The notes: generated by a model not told the origin, from the sequence alone. DNA of 11,933 bases from Candidatus Mycoplasma haematohominis (GCF_902712995.1 NZ_CACTIB010000007.1:1-11933), one strand, 5' to 3'. Numbered from the stretch's first letter, positions 1 to 7,778 are shown. Translations and numbers: made by a program.

Positions 1-11
1 TATGGATTTGC

Positions 12-1298
12 ATGAAAGGGATAAACAAGGGTGCTACATGGACTTCCCTATTCGTATTAAGCGGAATAGGAACCTACTACTTTTCTAACTTGCTGGATAC
101 CTTCATCAACTACGATGATGGTTTCAGTCTGGATATCTTCAGTGAATCTCCTATGGAAAATGCTGAATTATTGGAGACTGAAGTTGAATTAAATGTTGAT
201 TCAGAAACTGTAGCAGTAAGTACTGTTGCTGAGGTGGAGGAAATTACTGACCAAGAAGAAGATGAGGATGAGACTGAAGAGGTTGAAGAAACAAAAAGTG
301 TTGCATTAGTGGAAGATGTTGTTGAAGAAGACAAGCAAGGTGATGAAGTATTAGCTAACAATCCTGAAGAAGAAGAAAATGTTGCATTAGAGCCAAAGAC
401 TGTTGAAGTAACTGATGAGACTGAAGCGGAACAAGTCGAGGTTGAAGAAGACGAGGATTTAGAGAATGAAGAAACAACTTCAGAAAATACTGCTACTCTC
501 ATATTAAATAATACAGAACAATCTAAGGAAGCTAAAGAACAAACAGTTTCTGTTGCTACTCAAAATAATGATGCTGATAAAGATCAAATCGAAAAAGAAA
601 AACCATTAGAAACTGAAGCGAAGGATGCGCCTTCAGTTCCAGAAGAAAAGGAAGAAGAAACACAAGCAGTAACTAGCGAACAAGTAAATACAACAGTTGT
701 AGAAGAAGCGGAAACGAAAGAGGTTGCTGAAAATTCCGCTAAGAAAGAATCAGAACAAGCAACTTCAATCAGAACTGTAAACAACAATAAAGAACAAAAA
801 GATCAAATAAAAACAATAAAAAACAGCGACGAAAACGAAAAAAATTCAAAAGATAAAAAAACTAAGCAAGAAAAAGGAAAGGAAAAAAATTCAAATGGCA
901 AAAACAAAAATAATTTAAATAAAAAGGATAAAGGAAAAGAAGAGGGTAAAGGAAAGGCCGGGAAAGACAAAGGAGCTGGAAAACCTAGATCTATTGATGA
1001 TGGAGGTAAATGATTTAGTTGAGGAACTGTAGGAAGCGATTGAAAAATTAATTTATTAGACGGAGATAGATATGAATGATGAGTGGAAAAAGCAGAAGAA
1101 TTTTCAAAAATAGAAGAAAAAGAAATTGAAGTTAGTCATCTTTTAAGCAGCGATAAATTCAAAGGTGTTCTAAAACAAATGAGATCATTGACAGATAAAA
1201 AAGAAAGAGCTGAATTAATGGCCGAAACTTGCTCATCAATTCATAGTATGCGAGCAAATGATGCAATAGCAGCAGGCCTATGAAGCGATGTTTGATAA
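12..1298 (+). CDS. Membrane-anchored acidic/lysine-rich hypothetical protein (428 aa, UGA=Trp)
   Basis: I do not recognise this protein. The reading frame stays open through TGA codons at 1011, 1020, 1041, 1077, 1080, 1281 and 1293 and ends at TAA 1296-1298, so a standard-code reading would cut it after 333 residues. Residues about 10-30 form one hydrophobic segment, likely an uncleaved signal or anchor. Residues about 40-260 are dominated by E, V, T and D and look disordered. Residues about 262-333 are extremely rich in K, N and G, so charge flips sharply along the chain. The last 95 residues are different: tryptophan-rich at first, then a predicted helical segment. The ATG at 12 is preceded by open frame up to the window edge, so an earlier start outside cannot be excluded, although the anchor directly after this ATG supports it. 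It converges on the truncated gene at 1299-1806. By inference it is a surface or secreted protein. Confidence 0.75.
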
Positions 1299-1806
1299 AA
1301 ATTTTCCCCAGATCCATGCTCTTCATTTGCAAATTCATCATTTCTTTCTCCTTCTAATTTTCTTAGAGAACCTACATCAGATCTTCCCTGAAAATGTACA
1401 TTTGAATGAGAAGTTCCAGACAATCCAGAAAGATCTTCAGATTTAGGAGAATAGTCAGAAATACAACCAAAAACTCCTGAAATTTCTTTAATCCGATCGT
1501 CTGTTAGTTTATGATCGAAACCTTTCTTAACAAAAGATCAAACACTAGCACTTACACAGATTAAATCTGGTTCTTCTAAATCAACAGAAAACTCGACTTC
1601 TTTTTCTTCTTCCTCAGGTTCTTTATCTGAGCCTGCAAGTGCTACAGTAGGTTCTTGAGATGAATCAGCAACTTCTAATGTGCTGCTTGTACTAAAGGGG
1701 GGGTTGAGGATTTAGATCCAAAGCATCCTCGGCAATAAAGAAAACCAAAACTTGCTAATACAAAACTGAAGACTGTAAAAAGACCTATTCCAAACGATAT
1801 AAACAT
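1299..1806 (-). pseudogene. Truncated, out-of-frame member of the poly-C family (two-Cys N-terminal module type)
   Basis: The start ATG at 1806 opens the family leader (MFISFGIGLFTVFSF...), which runs into the C7 tract and stops after 43 codons. The body frame is one base away and encodes the PTVAL segment, then ICVSASVWSFVKKGFDH and GVFGCIS, with SGTSHSN further on. These match the genes starting at 7778 and 9930. Family similarity fades at about 1295-1300, exactly where the convergent gene 12-1298 has its stop. Beyond that the frame only continues antisense to that gene, and neither the coiled coil nor the common C-terminal domain is present. I read it as a 5' fragment left by a rearrangement that joined the neighbouring gene here. 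It could still serve as a donor cassette for recombination. The promoter block upstream is intact. Confidence 0.7.
1697..1703 (-). repeat. Homopolymeric C7 tract in codons 35-37 (leader frame out of phase)
   Basis: Seven G on the + strand, C on the coding strand, at the leader/body junction of the gene starting at 1806. The leader frame reads TCA ACC CCC CCT TTA and stops at TAG six codons later. One more C (or a -1 slip on C CCC CCT) gives CCC TTT AGT and joins the body frame. Confidence 0.9.
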
Positions 1807-1905
1807 AAGTTACTATTTTTGAAAGGTCAAAATTTTATACATAAAAATATTTGAAAATAAAAAAATTATTCCAAATTTAATTGATTCATTAGATTTGAAT
1901 TTTGA
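1807..1905 (-). promoter_or_regulatory. Conserved family promoter block upstream of the 1806 start
   Basis: The coding strand carries TATAAAAT (1832-1839, complement) as a likely -10 box 26 bases before the ATG. Upstream is an AT-rich dyad (ATTTGAAA at 1849-1856 against TTCCAAAT at 1869-1876, one mismatch) and then a conserved motif reading TTTGAATTTTG on the + strand. The same block precedes the family genes starting at 2794, 4406, 5274, 7778, 9930 and 10953. No clear Shine-Dalgarno is seen, and the predicted leader is only about 15-20 bases. Confidence 0.6.
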
Positions 1906-1972
1906 AGAAAACAAAGCGTAGATCTGCTTCTTATTTAACCTTATAAAACGATAAAGAAAGTTAATCTAATTT

Positions 1973-2794
1973 TTAACTTGGATCCTTACATCCAAGACCA
2001 TCCTGCCACTTCTTTTCACACCCCTCAAGATTCTTTCACCAATCCTTTAATTGTTCTAAGTTTATTGTTTGCTCATCGACTCTAATAAGTTCATCTAAAA
2101 GACTATCAGCATCTTTTGTTCCCAATCAAATACCTCTTCGTGAGGTTGCTTTCTTCACTTCTTCAGCAGATTGTTTTAGTTCTTCAAGAAGAGCTTTTCT
2201 ATCTCTTTTTCAGCCTGCATTTATTACTGTCACTTGCGCTCGGCCTGGAGCTGGTGTGTTCCTAACAGTCGCTACACCCAATACACTGGTCAACTCATTT
2301 ACAAGCTTTTCTAATATTTCATCTTCTTCCGCTTCCCGTTTTTGCTTTTCAGCTAATCTTCTTTCTGCTTCTACTTTAGCTTGTCTTGCTCTTTCTTCTT
2401 GTTCCTGTTTAACCTTTCTTGCTTGTTCTTCTTCCTGTCTTTGTTTTTGTTCATCAAGATCTCTTTCTTCTTTCTCTTGTTTTTCTCTAGCTAATTTTTC
2501 TTTTTCCTGTTGTTCTTGTAATTGTTTTTCTTGCGCCTCTCTAGCTTTTCTTGTTTTTATTTCTTCTTCCTCTTCTTTAGCCTCTAACCTCTCTGCTTTT
2601 GTTTCTTCTAAACTAAGACCTTCTGATGCTACTGTTAGATCTGTTAGCTGATATGAAATTGTTCATGTAGCTCTACCATTAGAAGGGGGGGTGCAAGCTT
2701 TAGAACCAAAAAGCGCTCAACCAAATAAACAAGCAATTCCAGTTACTGCAAAACCTAGAAGAGTAAAAAAGCCAATACCAAGAGCTATAAACAT
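1973..2794 (-). CDS. Poly-C family protein, coiled-coil type; the only in-frame member (273 aa)
   Basis: This is the one family member with the frame intact from ATG 2794 to TAA 1973-1975, with TGA read as Trp at several places. Residues 1-25 are the hydrophobic leader (MFIALGIGFFTLLGFAV...). The C7 tract falls at codons 36-38. Residues about 60-175 are a long E/K/Q/R-rich heptad-like coiled coil, without the repeated motif of the 10953 gene. Residues about 195-255 are a diverged version of the C-terminal domain (RDRKALLEELKQSAEEVKK, LLDELIRVDEQTINLEQL), and the tail has the conserved cysteine pair nine residues apart (EGC...LGC). Compared with its relatives it has one extra T directly after the tract (CCCCCCCTTCT), which puts leader and body in phase. 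By inference it is an exported, membrane-anchored surface protein. A family of unknown function; a cytoplasmic coiled-coil role is less likely because of the leader. Confidence 0.82.
2685..2691 (-). repeat. Homopolymeric C7 tract, in-phase member
   Basis: C7 on the coding strand, read TGC ACC CCC CCT TCT AAT. The T after the run is doubled relative to the family pattern C7-Y-CTAA, so total length is one base longer and the frame continues. A -1 slip here would hit TAA at once (TTC TAA), the reverse of what happens in the other six loci. Confidence 0.9.
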
Positions 2795-2870
2795 CCGTTA
2801 TTTCTCTTAAAATGCCAAAATTTTATATTTAAAACATGCTTGAAACCTAAAAAATGGTTTCAAATTTAGC
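2795..2870 (-). promoter_or_regulatory. Family promoter block upstream of the 2794 start, with a perfect variant dyad
   Basis: The -10 candidate TATAAAAT is at 2820-2827 (complement), 26 bases before the ATG. Just upstream are inverted arms TTGAAACC (2840-2847) and GGTTTCAA (2856-2863). Other loci have A/T where this one has CC in one arm and GG in the other, so both arms changed together. Confidence 0.6.
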
Positions 2871-2958
2871 AGCCTGCTTAAATCTTTCTTCTAATGTTTC
2901 AATAGATAAAAGTATGAAAAGAAAACTACTGCAAAAAGAAATAACAAAGAATTAGAAA

Positions 2959-3276
2959 TTAAGAACAAACATCAGAGAATTTAGAATAGTATCTAACTTT
3001 TACATTTGTTTTCTTTCCAGTAACAGGATCTTGATGCTCTTCATATTTTCAACAAAACTTTCTTGGTTTATCTTTTTGAGAATCAGTTTCTTCGTGTCCT
3101 TTCAAGAAGTCTTCAAAAGTTAAACCAAGAGGACAAGGTTTAGGTTCTGCAAGTCAGCTAGCTTCCTCTCTTTCTCTTAATTCATCTTCAAGAAATAAAT
3201 TAAATATTTGTGGATAAGCATCACAAACACTTCCACAAGGGAATGAAACAAGCCCTAAAATTCCTTCTACAAACAT
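2959..3276 (-). CDS. Small five-cysteine hypothetical protein (105 aa)
   Basis: The frame from ATG 3276 to TAA 2959-2961 is open only if TGA (two codons) is Trp, so standard-code ORF calling misses it. I do not recognise the product. It starts MFVEGILGLVSF, a short hydrophobic stretch faintly like the family leader, followed by PCGSVC. There are five cysteines in all, including KPCPLG, KFCWKY and a near-terminal VCS. The rest is hydrophilic with acidic and lysine patches (DFLKGHEETDSQK). It has no poly-C tract, no coiled coil and no C-terminal family domain, and its upstream sequence lacks the conserved promoter block. It sits between two family genes on the same strand with about 165-170 bases on each side, so it is probably transcribed alone. 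The odd number of cysteines leaves one unpaired if the others form disulfides. Coding status rests on the clean frame and typical spacing. Confidence 0.62.
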
Positions 3277-3447
3277 AATCTAATAATTTACGAAAATTTA
3301 TTTTAAGTACGAACGGTCAAAATGAAAAATTTTTTTAAATTAATTAATTAAATTTCTTGGAATTTAAAAAAAATTACTTCTCAAACGATAAAAATTGGAA
3401 ACTCTGGAAAGGTATTAATTCTGATCTAATTCAAACTTTGTTGATAG

Positions 3448-4406
3448 TTAATCCTTCTCATCATACGCTTTGATAATTTCTTCTAACTCTCCAAAATCAA
3501 TATCTTTATCATCCGAAACAAGAATTTTTGCTAAGAAAAAATCAGCATTGAAAAGCCCTTCTCCAATATCACGTCTCAAGCTTTGTCTTGCTTCCCTTAC
3601 CAATTCTTCTAGTCTCTTAAAAAGATCTTCGTATTTTTGCCAGTCTCCATTTTTCTTTGCCTGAGACTTCAACCTTTCAACAGCTTCTTCTAAATCCTTT
3701 GGTTTTTCCTTCTCTTCAGGTACCGACAACAATACAGTCTCAACCTTCCTTTCAACAAAAACTTCTTTGTCTTCCTCTATGTCTTTACCTTCTTCGCTAA
3801 TTTCATATAAATGAAAGTTTTCATCTTCCTGTTCTTGAAAAGAAGAATGTAAATCAAACGAAGAATATGAAACGCCATCTATTCTTATTTCTCCATATCC
3901 ATGCCTTTCATTGGCAAATGTATCATCCCTTTCTCCTCCTAATCTTCCTAAATAAGAAGTAGAAGATCCATAATCTAAACGTCAACCTGCATCAGAAACT
4001 CCAGATGATCCAGAAAGTTCTTTTAATTGAGGGGAATCACCAGAAAGACACTCAACAATTTTTGCAACCGTTCTCATATCCTCGCCTGGGAACATATGCT
4101 CAAAACTTTTCACAAAGAAAGGTCAAACTTTAGGGTCTACGCAAATTAAACCATGTTCTTTTAAGTCAACAGGAGATTTAACTTCTAACTCTTGTTGCTT
4201 TTCTTTCTCTAATTCCTCATCTAAATCAGAACCTACCGGTGCTACAGTAGGTGTCTGAGCAAGATCAGAAGCAACAACTTCTACTGAACTGATGCTATTA
4301 GGGGGGGGGTTTGGGTTTTAAAACATCCTCAACAATACAAGAAACCGAAGCTTGTTAGTACAAAACTGAAAACTGTAAAAAGGCCTATTCCAAGGGCTAT
4401 AAACAT
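3448..4406 (-). CDS. Poly-C family protein, two-Cys N-module type, leader out of frame (319 aa if joined)
   Basis: Leader from ATG 4406 (MFIALGIGLFTVFSFVL), C9 tract around codon 33, then the body frame, offset by one base, runs to TAA 3448-3450 with no internal stop except TGA=Trp. As read, the leader stops after 41 codons. Joined numbering: hydrophobic leader 1-25; QTPTVAPVG segment about 50-60; two-cysteine module about 85-135 with LICVDPKVWPFF, FEHMFPGEDM and IVECLSGDS; a Ser/Gly linker; an acidic, Tyr/Phe-containing middle; and the C-terminal domain about 245-319 (LEELVREARQSLRRDIGEG...DIDFGELEEII) ending in an acidic tail without cysteines. The closest relative is the gene at 11133-11933. 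Two codons present in relatives are missing just before the tract, in phase. Function unknown; the leader suggests a surface protein. Confidence 0.75.
4301..4309 (-). repeat. Homopolymeric C9 tract (leader frame out of phase)
   Basis: Nine C on the coding strand. Aligned to C7-T-CTAA relatives, the extra length is due to a T-to-C change, so the spacing of the junction is unchanged and the offset is again exactly one base. The leader frame reads ACC CCC CCC CTA; a -1 slip on C CCC CCC yields CCT AAT and the body frame. A run of nine is expected to slip more often than seven. Confidence 0.9.
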
Positions 4407-4515
4407 AAAATATTCTGTTTAGAAATCAAAAATTTTATACACAAACATATTTGAAATCAAAAAAAATATTTCAAATTTAATTAGTCCTTTAGACCTAATT
4501 TTTGAAAAACCAATA
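4407..4515 (-). promoter_or_regulatory. Family promoter block upstream of the 4406 start
   Basis: The -10 candidate TATAAAAT lies at 4432-4439 (complement), 26 bases before ATG. A perfect nine-base dyad follows upstream: ATTTGAAAT at 4449-4457 and ATTTCAAAT at 4468-4476. Then comes the conserved CTAATTTTTGAA (+ strand) near 4495-4507. Confidence 0.6.
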
Positions 4516-4573
4516 TTCAGAATCTAGTTTTATTTAAGTTCTTAAAGAAATAGATTTGCTGATATTGAACTAA

Positions 4574-5274
4574 CTAATCATCGCATCCGCTAGAACTACT
4601 CTTGTACATTCCTTTGCAACCATTAAGATTCCCTAAAAATCACTTTAGTTCTCTAAAATTCACTGTTCTCTCATCAGCTTTAATAAGATCATCTAAAAAA
4701 CGACCAGCATTTCAGAATCCACTAATATCAGTTCTCAATTTTGACTTCGCTTCAGTAGCCAAACCTTTTAGTTCCACAAGAAGTTCTTTTCTATCTCCTC
4801 TTCCACCATCTCTCTTAGCCCTTTTTCTCTTAACTTTAGATTTACTTTCTTCTTCACCACCTTCTACCGCTTGCAATGCACTTACAAGAACGTCTGCAAA
4901 TTTTTCTAGTTCTTCATCTAATTCTTTCTCTTTAAGTTTGAAGATATAGTTCTCAAAAGCTTCTGATTCTTTAAGTTCCTGTTCAGCTTTTTCAGCTTCT
5001 TCTTTCTGTTTTTGTTTCTCAGCTAATCTTCTTTCTTCTTCTTTTTCTTGAAGTTCTAATTTTTCCTTCTCCTCGCTCTCTTGTTCATCCAACTCAGGAT
5101 CTACAAGTGCTACCGCCGGATCTTCTGCTTGATAAGAAACCGTTAATAAATCTCTGTTGTTAGAGGGGGGGTGCAGGATTTAGAACCAAAACATCCTCAA
5201 CAAAGTAAGAAACCGATTGCTGTTACTGCAAAACTAAAAATGGTAAAAAGACCTACTCCAAGAGCTATAAACAT
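4574..5274 (-). CDS. Poly-C family protein, coiled-coil type, leader out of frame (233 aa if joined)
   Basis: Leader from ATG 5274 (MFIALGVGLFTIFSF...); the C7 tract near codons 35-37; the leader frame stops at codon 44 (TAA). The body frame, one base off, runs to TAG 4574-4576. It encodes SYQAEDPAVALVDPE, then an E/K/Q-rich coiled coil (about 65-140), then a basic stretch with RRD-type motif KRDGGRGDRKELL, the C-terminal domain (LATEAKSKLRTDISGF, FLDDLIKADERTVNFREL) and a tail with cysteines ten residues apart (NGC...SGCDD). TGA encodes Trp in GFWNAG and LKWFL. It is closest to the gene starting at 10953, which has an internal duplication absent here. If the frameshift is not bypassed, no internal ATG lies near the tract to start the body. 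Confidence 0.75.
5165..5171 (-). repeat. Homopolymeric C7 tract (leader frame out of phase)
   Basis: C7 on the coding strand at the leader/body junction, read TGC ACC CCC CCT CTA in the leader frame; the body frame needs CCC TCT AAC. One added C or one -1 slip restores the frame. Confidence 0.9.
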
Positions 5275-5385
5275 GAGTTATTTTTGTGTTTGAAAGCTCA
5301 AAATTTTATACATAAAATTATTCAAAAATGAAAAAAATTATTTCAAATTTAATCGATTATTTAGGTCTAATTTTTGAAATAAACA
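5275..5385 (-). promoter_or_regulatory. Family promoter block upstream of the 5274 start, divergent from the 5532 gene
   Basis: The -10 candidate TATAAAAT is at 5303-5310 (complement), 29 bases before ATG. The ATTTCAAAT arm (near 5340-5348) is kept but the opposite arm is degraded (ATTCAAAAAT). The block continues into CTAATTTTTGAAA. It faces away from the small gene at 5532, so the region 5275-5531 is an intergenic region serving both directions. Confidence 0.5.
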
Positions 5386-5531
5386 AACACAGAATCTATT
5401 CTCATTTAAAGAGCTCTAAAGAACAAGACAAGTCGTTTCCATATACCAAACAAAAAGAAAAAAGATATATTTCAGAAGATGCCAGTAAAAGCCTAAATCA
5501 GTTATTTAAAAGGAGTTAAACAAAACAAGTT

Positions 5532-5930
5532 ATGTTATTCACAGCCAGCAAGAGAAAAATTATGAAGTTAGTTCTTTCCTTCCTAACAGAAGAGGAAGTT
5601 AAGAAATTAGCTGTAGATATAAATGGAATATATACCTTTCAGGAACAAATGGATGGAGGTTTTTCAGGCTTAGTATCTATTCATGGTAGAAGAAGAGCAA
5701 AAAAAGAAATAGAGAAAACTATAGCTGCTTTTAGAGCTAATGCAGCTGTCTCAAAAGACAGATACGATACAAGTGGTTTTAAGCTAGTAGATGATTTAAG
5801 AAAAGTATTATTTAGAAAGAGTTTTGAAGACAGAATGTTAGAGTGATTCGACAGAAAAAGGTTAAGAAAACTTAACGAGGAAGCAGAAGAATTCTATAAA
5901 TTACATCCTGAACTAAGACCTAGAGAATAA
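5532..5930 (+). CDS. Small helical hypothetical protein, paralogue of 8134-8454 (132 aa)
   Basis: Start ATG 5532 matches the paralogue, which also begins in the context AAGTT-ATG. A TGA at 5844-5846 is Trp, extending the protein to TAA 5928-5930. No family name is known to me. Shared landmarks with the 8134 product: SK..I..LV.S.LT..E at residues 6-21, NG.YTF..QM near 31-40, L.SIHG near 48-53, a lysine-rich helix, and GFKL.D.L...LF.K.FE near 87-103. This copy has 26-30 extra C-terminal residues (WFDRKRLRKLNEEAEEFY...) that the paralogue lacks. It has no signal or membrane segment, so it is likely cytoplasmic, unlike the family around it. AAAGGAG at 5508-5514 is 17 bases before the ATG, too far for a normal ribosome site. 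It converges on 5955-6335 with a 24-base gap. Confidence 0.72.
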
Positions 5931-5954
5931 GCATTCAGAAAAATAAAAGTAAAT

Positions 5955-6335
5955 CTATATTTTTAGTTTTGAACATATCAATTGAACAATTATTGGAATA
6001 ACAAGTGTATAAAAAACAAATTTAAAAAGATTTATAAATATATTCTTTATAAGTGTTTTCCTTGTACAGAAAAAATCTTCAAATCAGAAAATAAGATTTT
6101 CTTTTTTTCAATCATTAAGATCCTCAAATTTACCTATTTTTTCTCAAATTATTTTCTTTGCTTCGAACCTAACAGTCTTTAAACTCTTTACAAAATAGAG
6201 ATGCCCAAATTTAGCATTCAAAACCTCTTCAAGATTCATTTCTTTTCCATCCTTAACAATTCTTAAATCATTTACAAATTCTGGAGGAAAAGATTCTACT
6301 ATTGCCTTTATAGCTTTTCTAGTTCTTGAACTCAA
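5955..6335 (-). CDS. Small hypothetical protein with C-terminal membrane segment (about 126 aa)
   Basis: The frame is open to TAG 5955-5957 with TGA as Trp at 6144-6146, 6108-6110 and 6084-6086. Residues about 1-62 are soluble and charged (AIVESFPPEFVNDLRIVKDG and LEEVLNAKFGHLYFVKSL). Residues about 63-90 are Trp/Phe/Lys rich, and about 98-120 form a hydrophobic segment (NLFKFVFYTLVIPIIVQLI) that looks like a tail anchor. The N-terminus faintly resembles the 5532 product (S-R-K-I-LV-SF), too weak to claim homology. The start is unclear: in frame the first candidate is TTG 6335. An ATG at 6348 would give MNNN and join this frame only if the T4 run after it were T3, so one base may have been gained. 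A remnant of its 3' end occurs near 7975-8022, which supports the pair as a duplicated unit. Confidence 0.5.
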
Positions 6336-6455
6336 AATTATTATTCATCAAACCTAAATACTTAATATTCCCTTTAAGTAGGTTTTGGATGAAATTAATA
6401 TTCCAGAAAGAAAGAACTAATTATTTAAGAGATAACTAATTCATGTAATGATTTT

Positions 6456-6493
6456 GAAATTAGAAAGGGTGTTAGCTATATCTTTCTAATTTC
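6456..6493. repeat. Perfect 12-bp inverted repeat (hairpin)
   Basis: Arms GAAATTAGAAAG (6456-6467) and CTTTCTAATTTC (6482-6493) with a 14-base loop. It lies between two minus-strand genes, 135 bases beyond the stop at 6628. No T-run follows either arm, so it is a weak intrinsic terminator at best. Family spacer sequence begins immediately to its right. Confidence 0.7.
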
Positions 6494-6627
6494 CTTTTAA
6501 ATCTAATTTTTGAAGAAATAATGAGCAAAAAAATTATTTTCGCTTAAGTTCTTTGAGCAATGAATTTAAATAATCCTCGAAATAAACACTTTTTAAAAAA
6601 CTTAATTTTTTTAGATTTGTCTTTAGC
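6494..6627 (-). other. Orphan copy of the family intergenic spacer
   Basis: From AAATCTAATTTTTGAAG (about 6497) this stretch aligns with 10015-10128, the spacer between the genes starting at 9930 and ending at 10139, including GATTTAAATAATC-like and TTTTTTAAA motifs. In other places this sequence sits directly upstream of a family promoter, but here the promoter and gene are gone and the hairpin and the 6335 gene take their place. I infer a deletion or replacement with a junction at about 6493. Confidence 0.5.
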
Positions 6628-7778
6628 CTAAGTTTTATTCTTATCTTCATCACCAAGTCATTTATCGCATCCTCCGCCAGATCAACCCCTTCACATCCTA
6701 TTGCCGCACCCACGAAAATTCCCTAAAGCATAGTTTAATTGCCGGGAACTCATAACTTTTCCATCTCTTGAGAGAATGCTATCTAAAATCTCTCTAACGC
6801 CTCAAACATCTGAAGATCCTAATCTACCTTTTGCTTGAGTAGCTAATTTTTTTAGTTCTTCAAAAATTTCTTCTCTATCTCTTCTTCCGCCGATCCTTCT
6901 TCCTGCTTTTCTTTTTACTGGTATTGATTCTGTTCCCAGTTTCTCAATCTCAGGTTCTTCCAATGCAGTTTCTAAAAATTCTGACATTTCTTCTGCAACT
7001 TGCATTATTTCTTCCTCATCTTCAAATTCTGGTTCTCTAATTTCCTCCTTCTCTAAATTTCCTCTTTCTTCTTCTTGTGCAACAACAACTTCTAAGTCTT
7101 CTCTCGCATCAACTAAACTAGCGCCTAATTCAAAAGTCTCTATGCTTCTTGAAGAAGTAATATCCTCCTCCTCTTTATTTTCTGGAATTTTAGGAAAATC
7201 GACTACAAAAAAACTAGACGGCGAAAAACCTTCTATTTCTTTCGCATAAAAATCAGAGCCAAAATCTGTCATTTTCACGCCAAAACTATCCTCTTCAAAT
7301 CCAACACTTGTTTCCCCTCCTAAAGAACCTAAATCAGTTCTACCTCCCATTTCTAAACTTTCAGGAGAAACGCCAAATAAACCGGGAAGTTTCTCTGATC
7401 CAGCAGAAGCGCCAGAAATACACCCAAAAACCCCTAAGATTCCTGCAATCTGATCATCTGAAAGTCTATGCTCAAAACCTCTCTTAACAAAAGATCAAAC
7501 ACTAGCATTTACACAAATTGTCTTATTCTCTTTTAAATGGGAAGTGGATTTAACTTCTAATTCTGTTGACTCTTTTTCCTCAGGTTCTTTATCTGAGCCA
7601 GAATCTAAAAGTGCTAAAGTAGGTTCTTGAAACGAATCAACAACTGTTAGTGTGCTGTCGTAATTAGAGGGGGGGTTGAGGATTTAGATCCAAAGCATCC
7701 TCAACAATATAGGAAACCAAAACCTGTTAATGCAAAACTGAAGACTGTGAAAAGACCGATTCCAAGGGCTATAAACAT
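6628..7778 (-). CDS. Chimeric poly-C family protein, two-Cys module plus coiled-coil-type C-terminus, leader out of frame (383 aa if joined)
   Basis: Leader from ATG 7778 (MFIALGIGLFTVFSFAL); C7 tract near codons 35-37; the leader frame stops after 43 codons. The body frame, one base off, runs to TAG 6628-6630 with TGA=Trp. Joined order: leader 1-25; TLALLDSGSDKEPEE; two-cysteine module about 85-125 (TICVNASVWSFVKRGFEH, GVFGCISG); a glycine-rich middle with MGGRTDLGSLGGE; a very acidic stretch about 200-275 (EEEDITS, EFEDEEEIMQVAEE); RRIGGRRDREEIFEELKKL; the C-terminal domain without the GF..AG segment; and a tail with cysteines twelve residues apart (RGC...GGCDK) plus eleven or so extra residues. 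It is the longest member in the window and joins modules found separately in other members. A sister gene lies at 8822-9930. Confidence 0.75.
7669..7675 (-). repeat. Homopolymeric C7 tract (leader frame out of phase)
   Basis: C7 on the coding strand; leader frame TCA ACC CCC CCT CTA, body frame CCC TCT AAT TAC. The flanks on both sides (TCTAAATCCTCAA and TCTAAT) are shared with the other loci. Confidence 0.9.

Noticed and set aside
110..787. Minus-strand Ser/Thr/Val-rich open frames at 110-502 and 584-787
   Set aside because: Antisense shadows of the acidic region of the 12-1298 gene, with no independent signal.
1011..1013. TGA as the true stop of the first + gene
   Set aside because: The frame continues through several TGA to TAA 1296, and the other genes in the window need TGA as Trp at conserved positions (for example VWSF and GMWKS).
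1159..1341. Minus-strand open frame at the end of the 12-1298 gene
   Set aside because: Neither the family body frame nor a separate gene; it arises antisense to the + gene and across the junction.
2256..2651. Long + strand open frame rich in Ser, Cys and Phe
   Set aside because: It is antisense to the E/K/Q coiled coil of the 1973-2794 gene; GAA/AAA-rich codons read backwards give TTC/TCT. The same applies to + frames at 3470-3664, 4602-4949, 9076-9342 and 10510-10737.
5328..5519. + strand 63-codon frame starting MKKIISNLIDYLG
   Set aside because: It covers the family promoter block and spacer; the same sequence at the 10953 locus gives only a short peptide and at 7778 has no ATG. Its conservation is explained by the promoter block.
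6070..6108. AAAATCTT/AAGATTTT hairpin followed by a T-run on the + strand, as a terminator for the 5532 gene
   Set aside because: The stem is almost all A/T, it lies 140 bases past the stop and inside the opposite gene, and the related copy near 7993 does not keep the second arm.
5982..6182. + strand 66-codon frame rich in Lys, Ile and Phe
   Set aside because: It is opposite the better-supported minus gene 5955-6335 and looks like A+T-rich noise.
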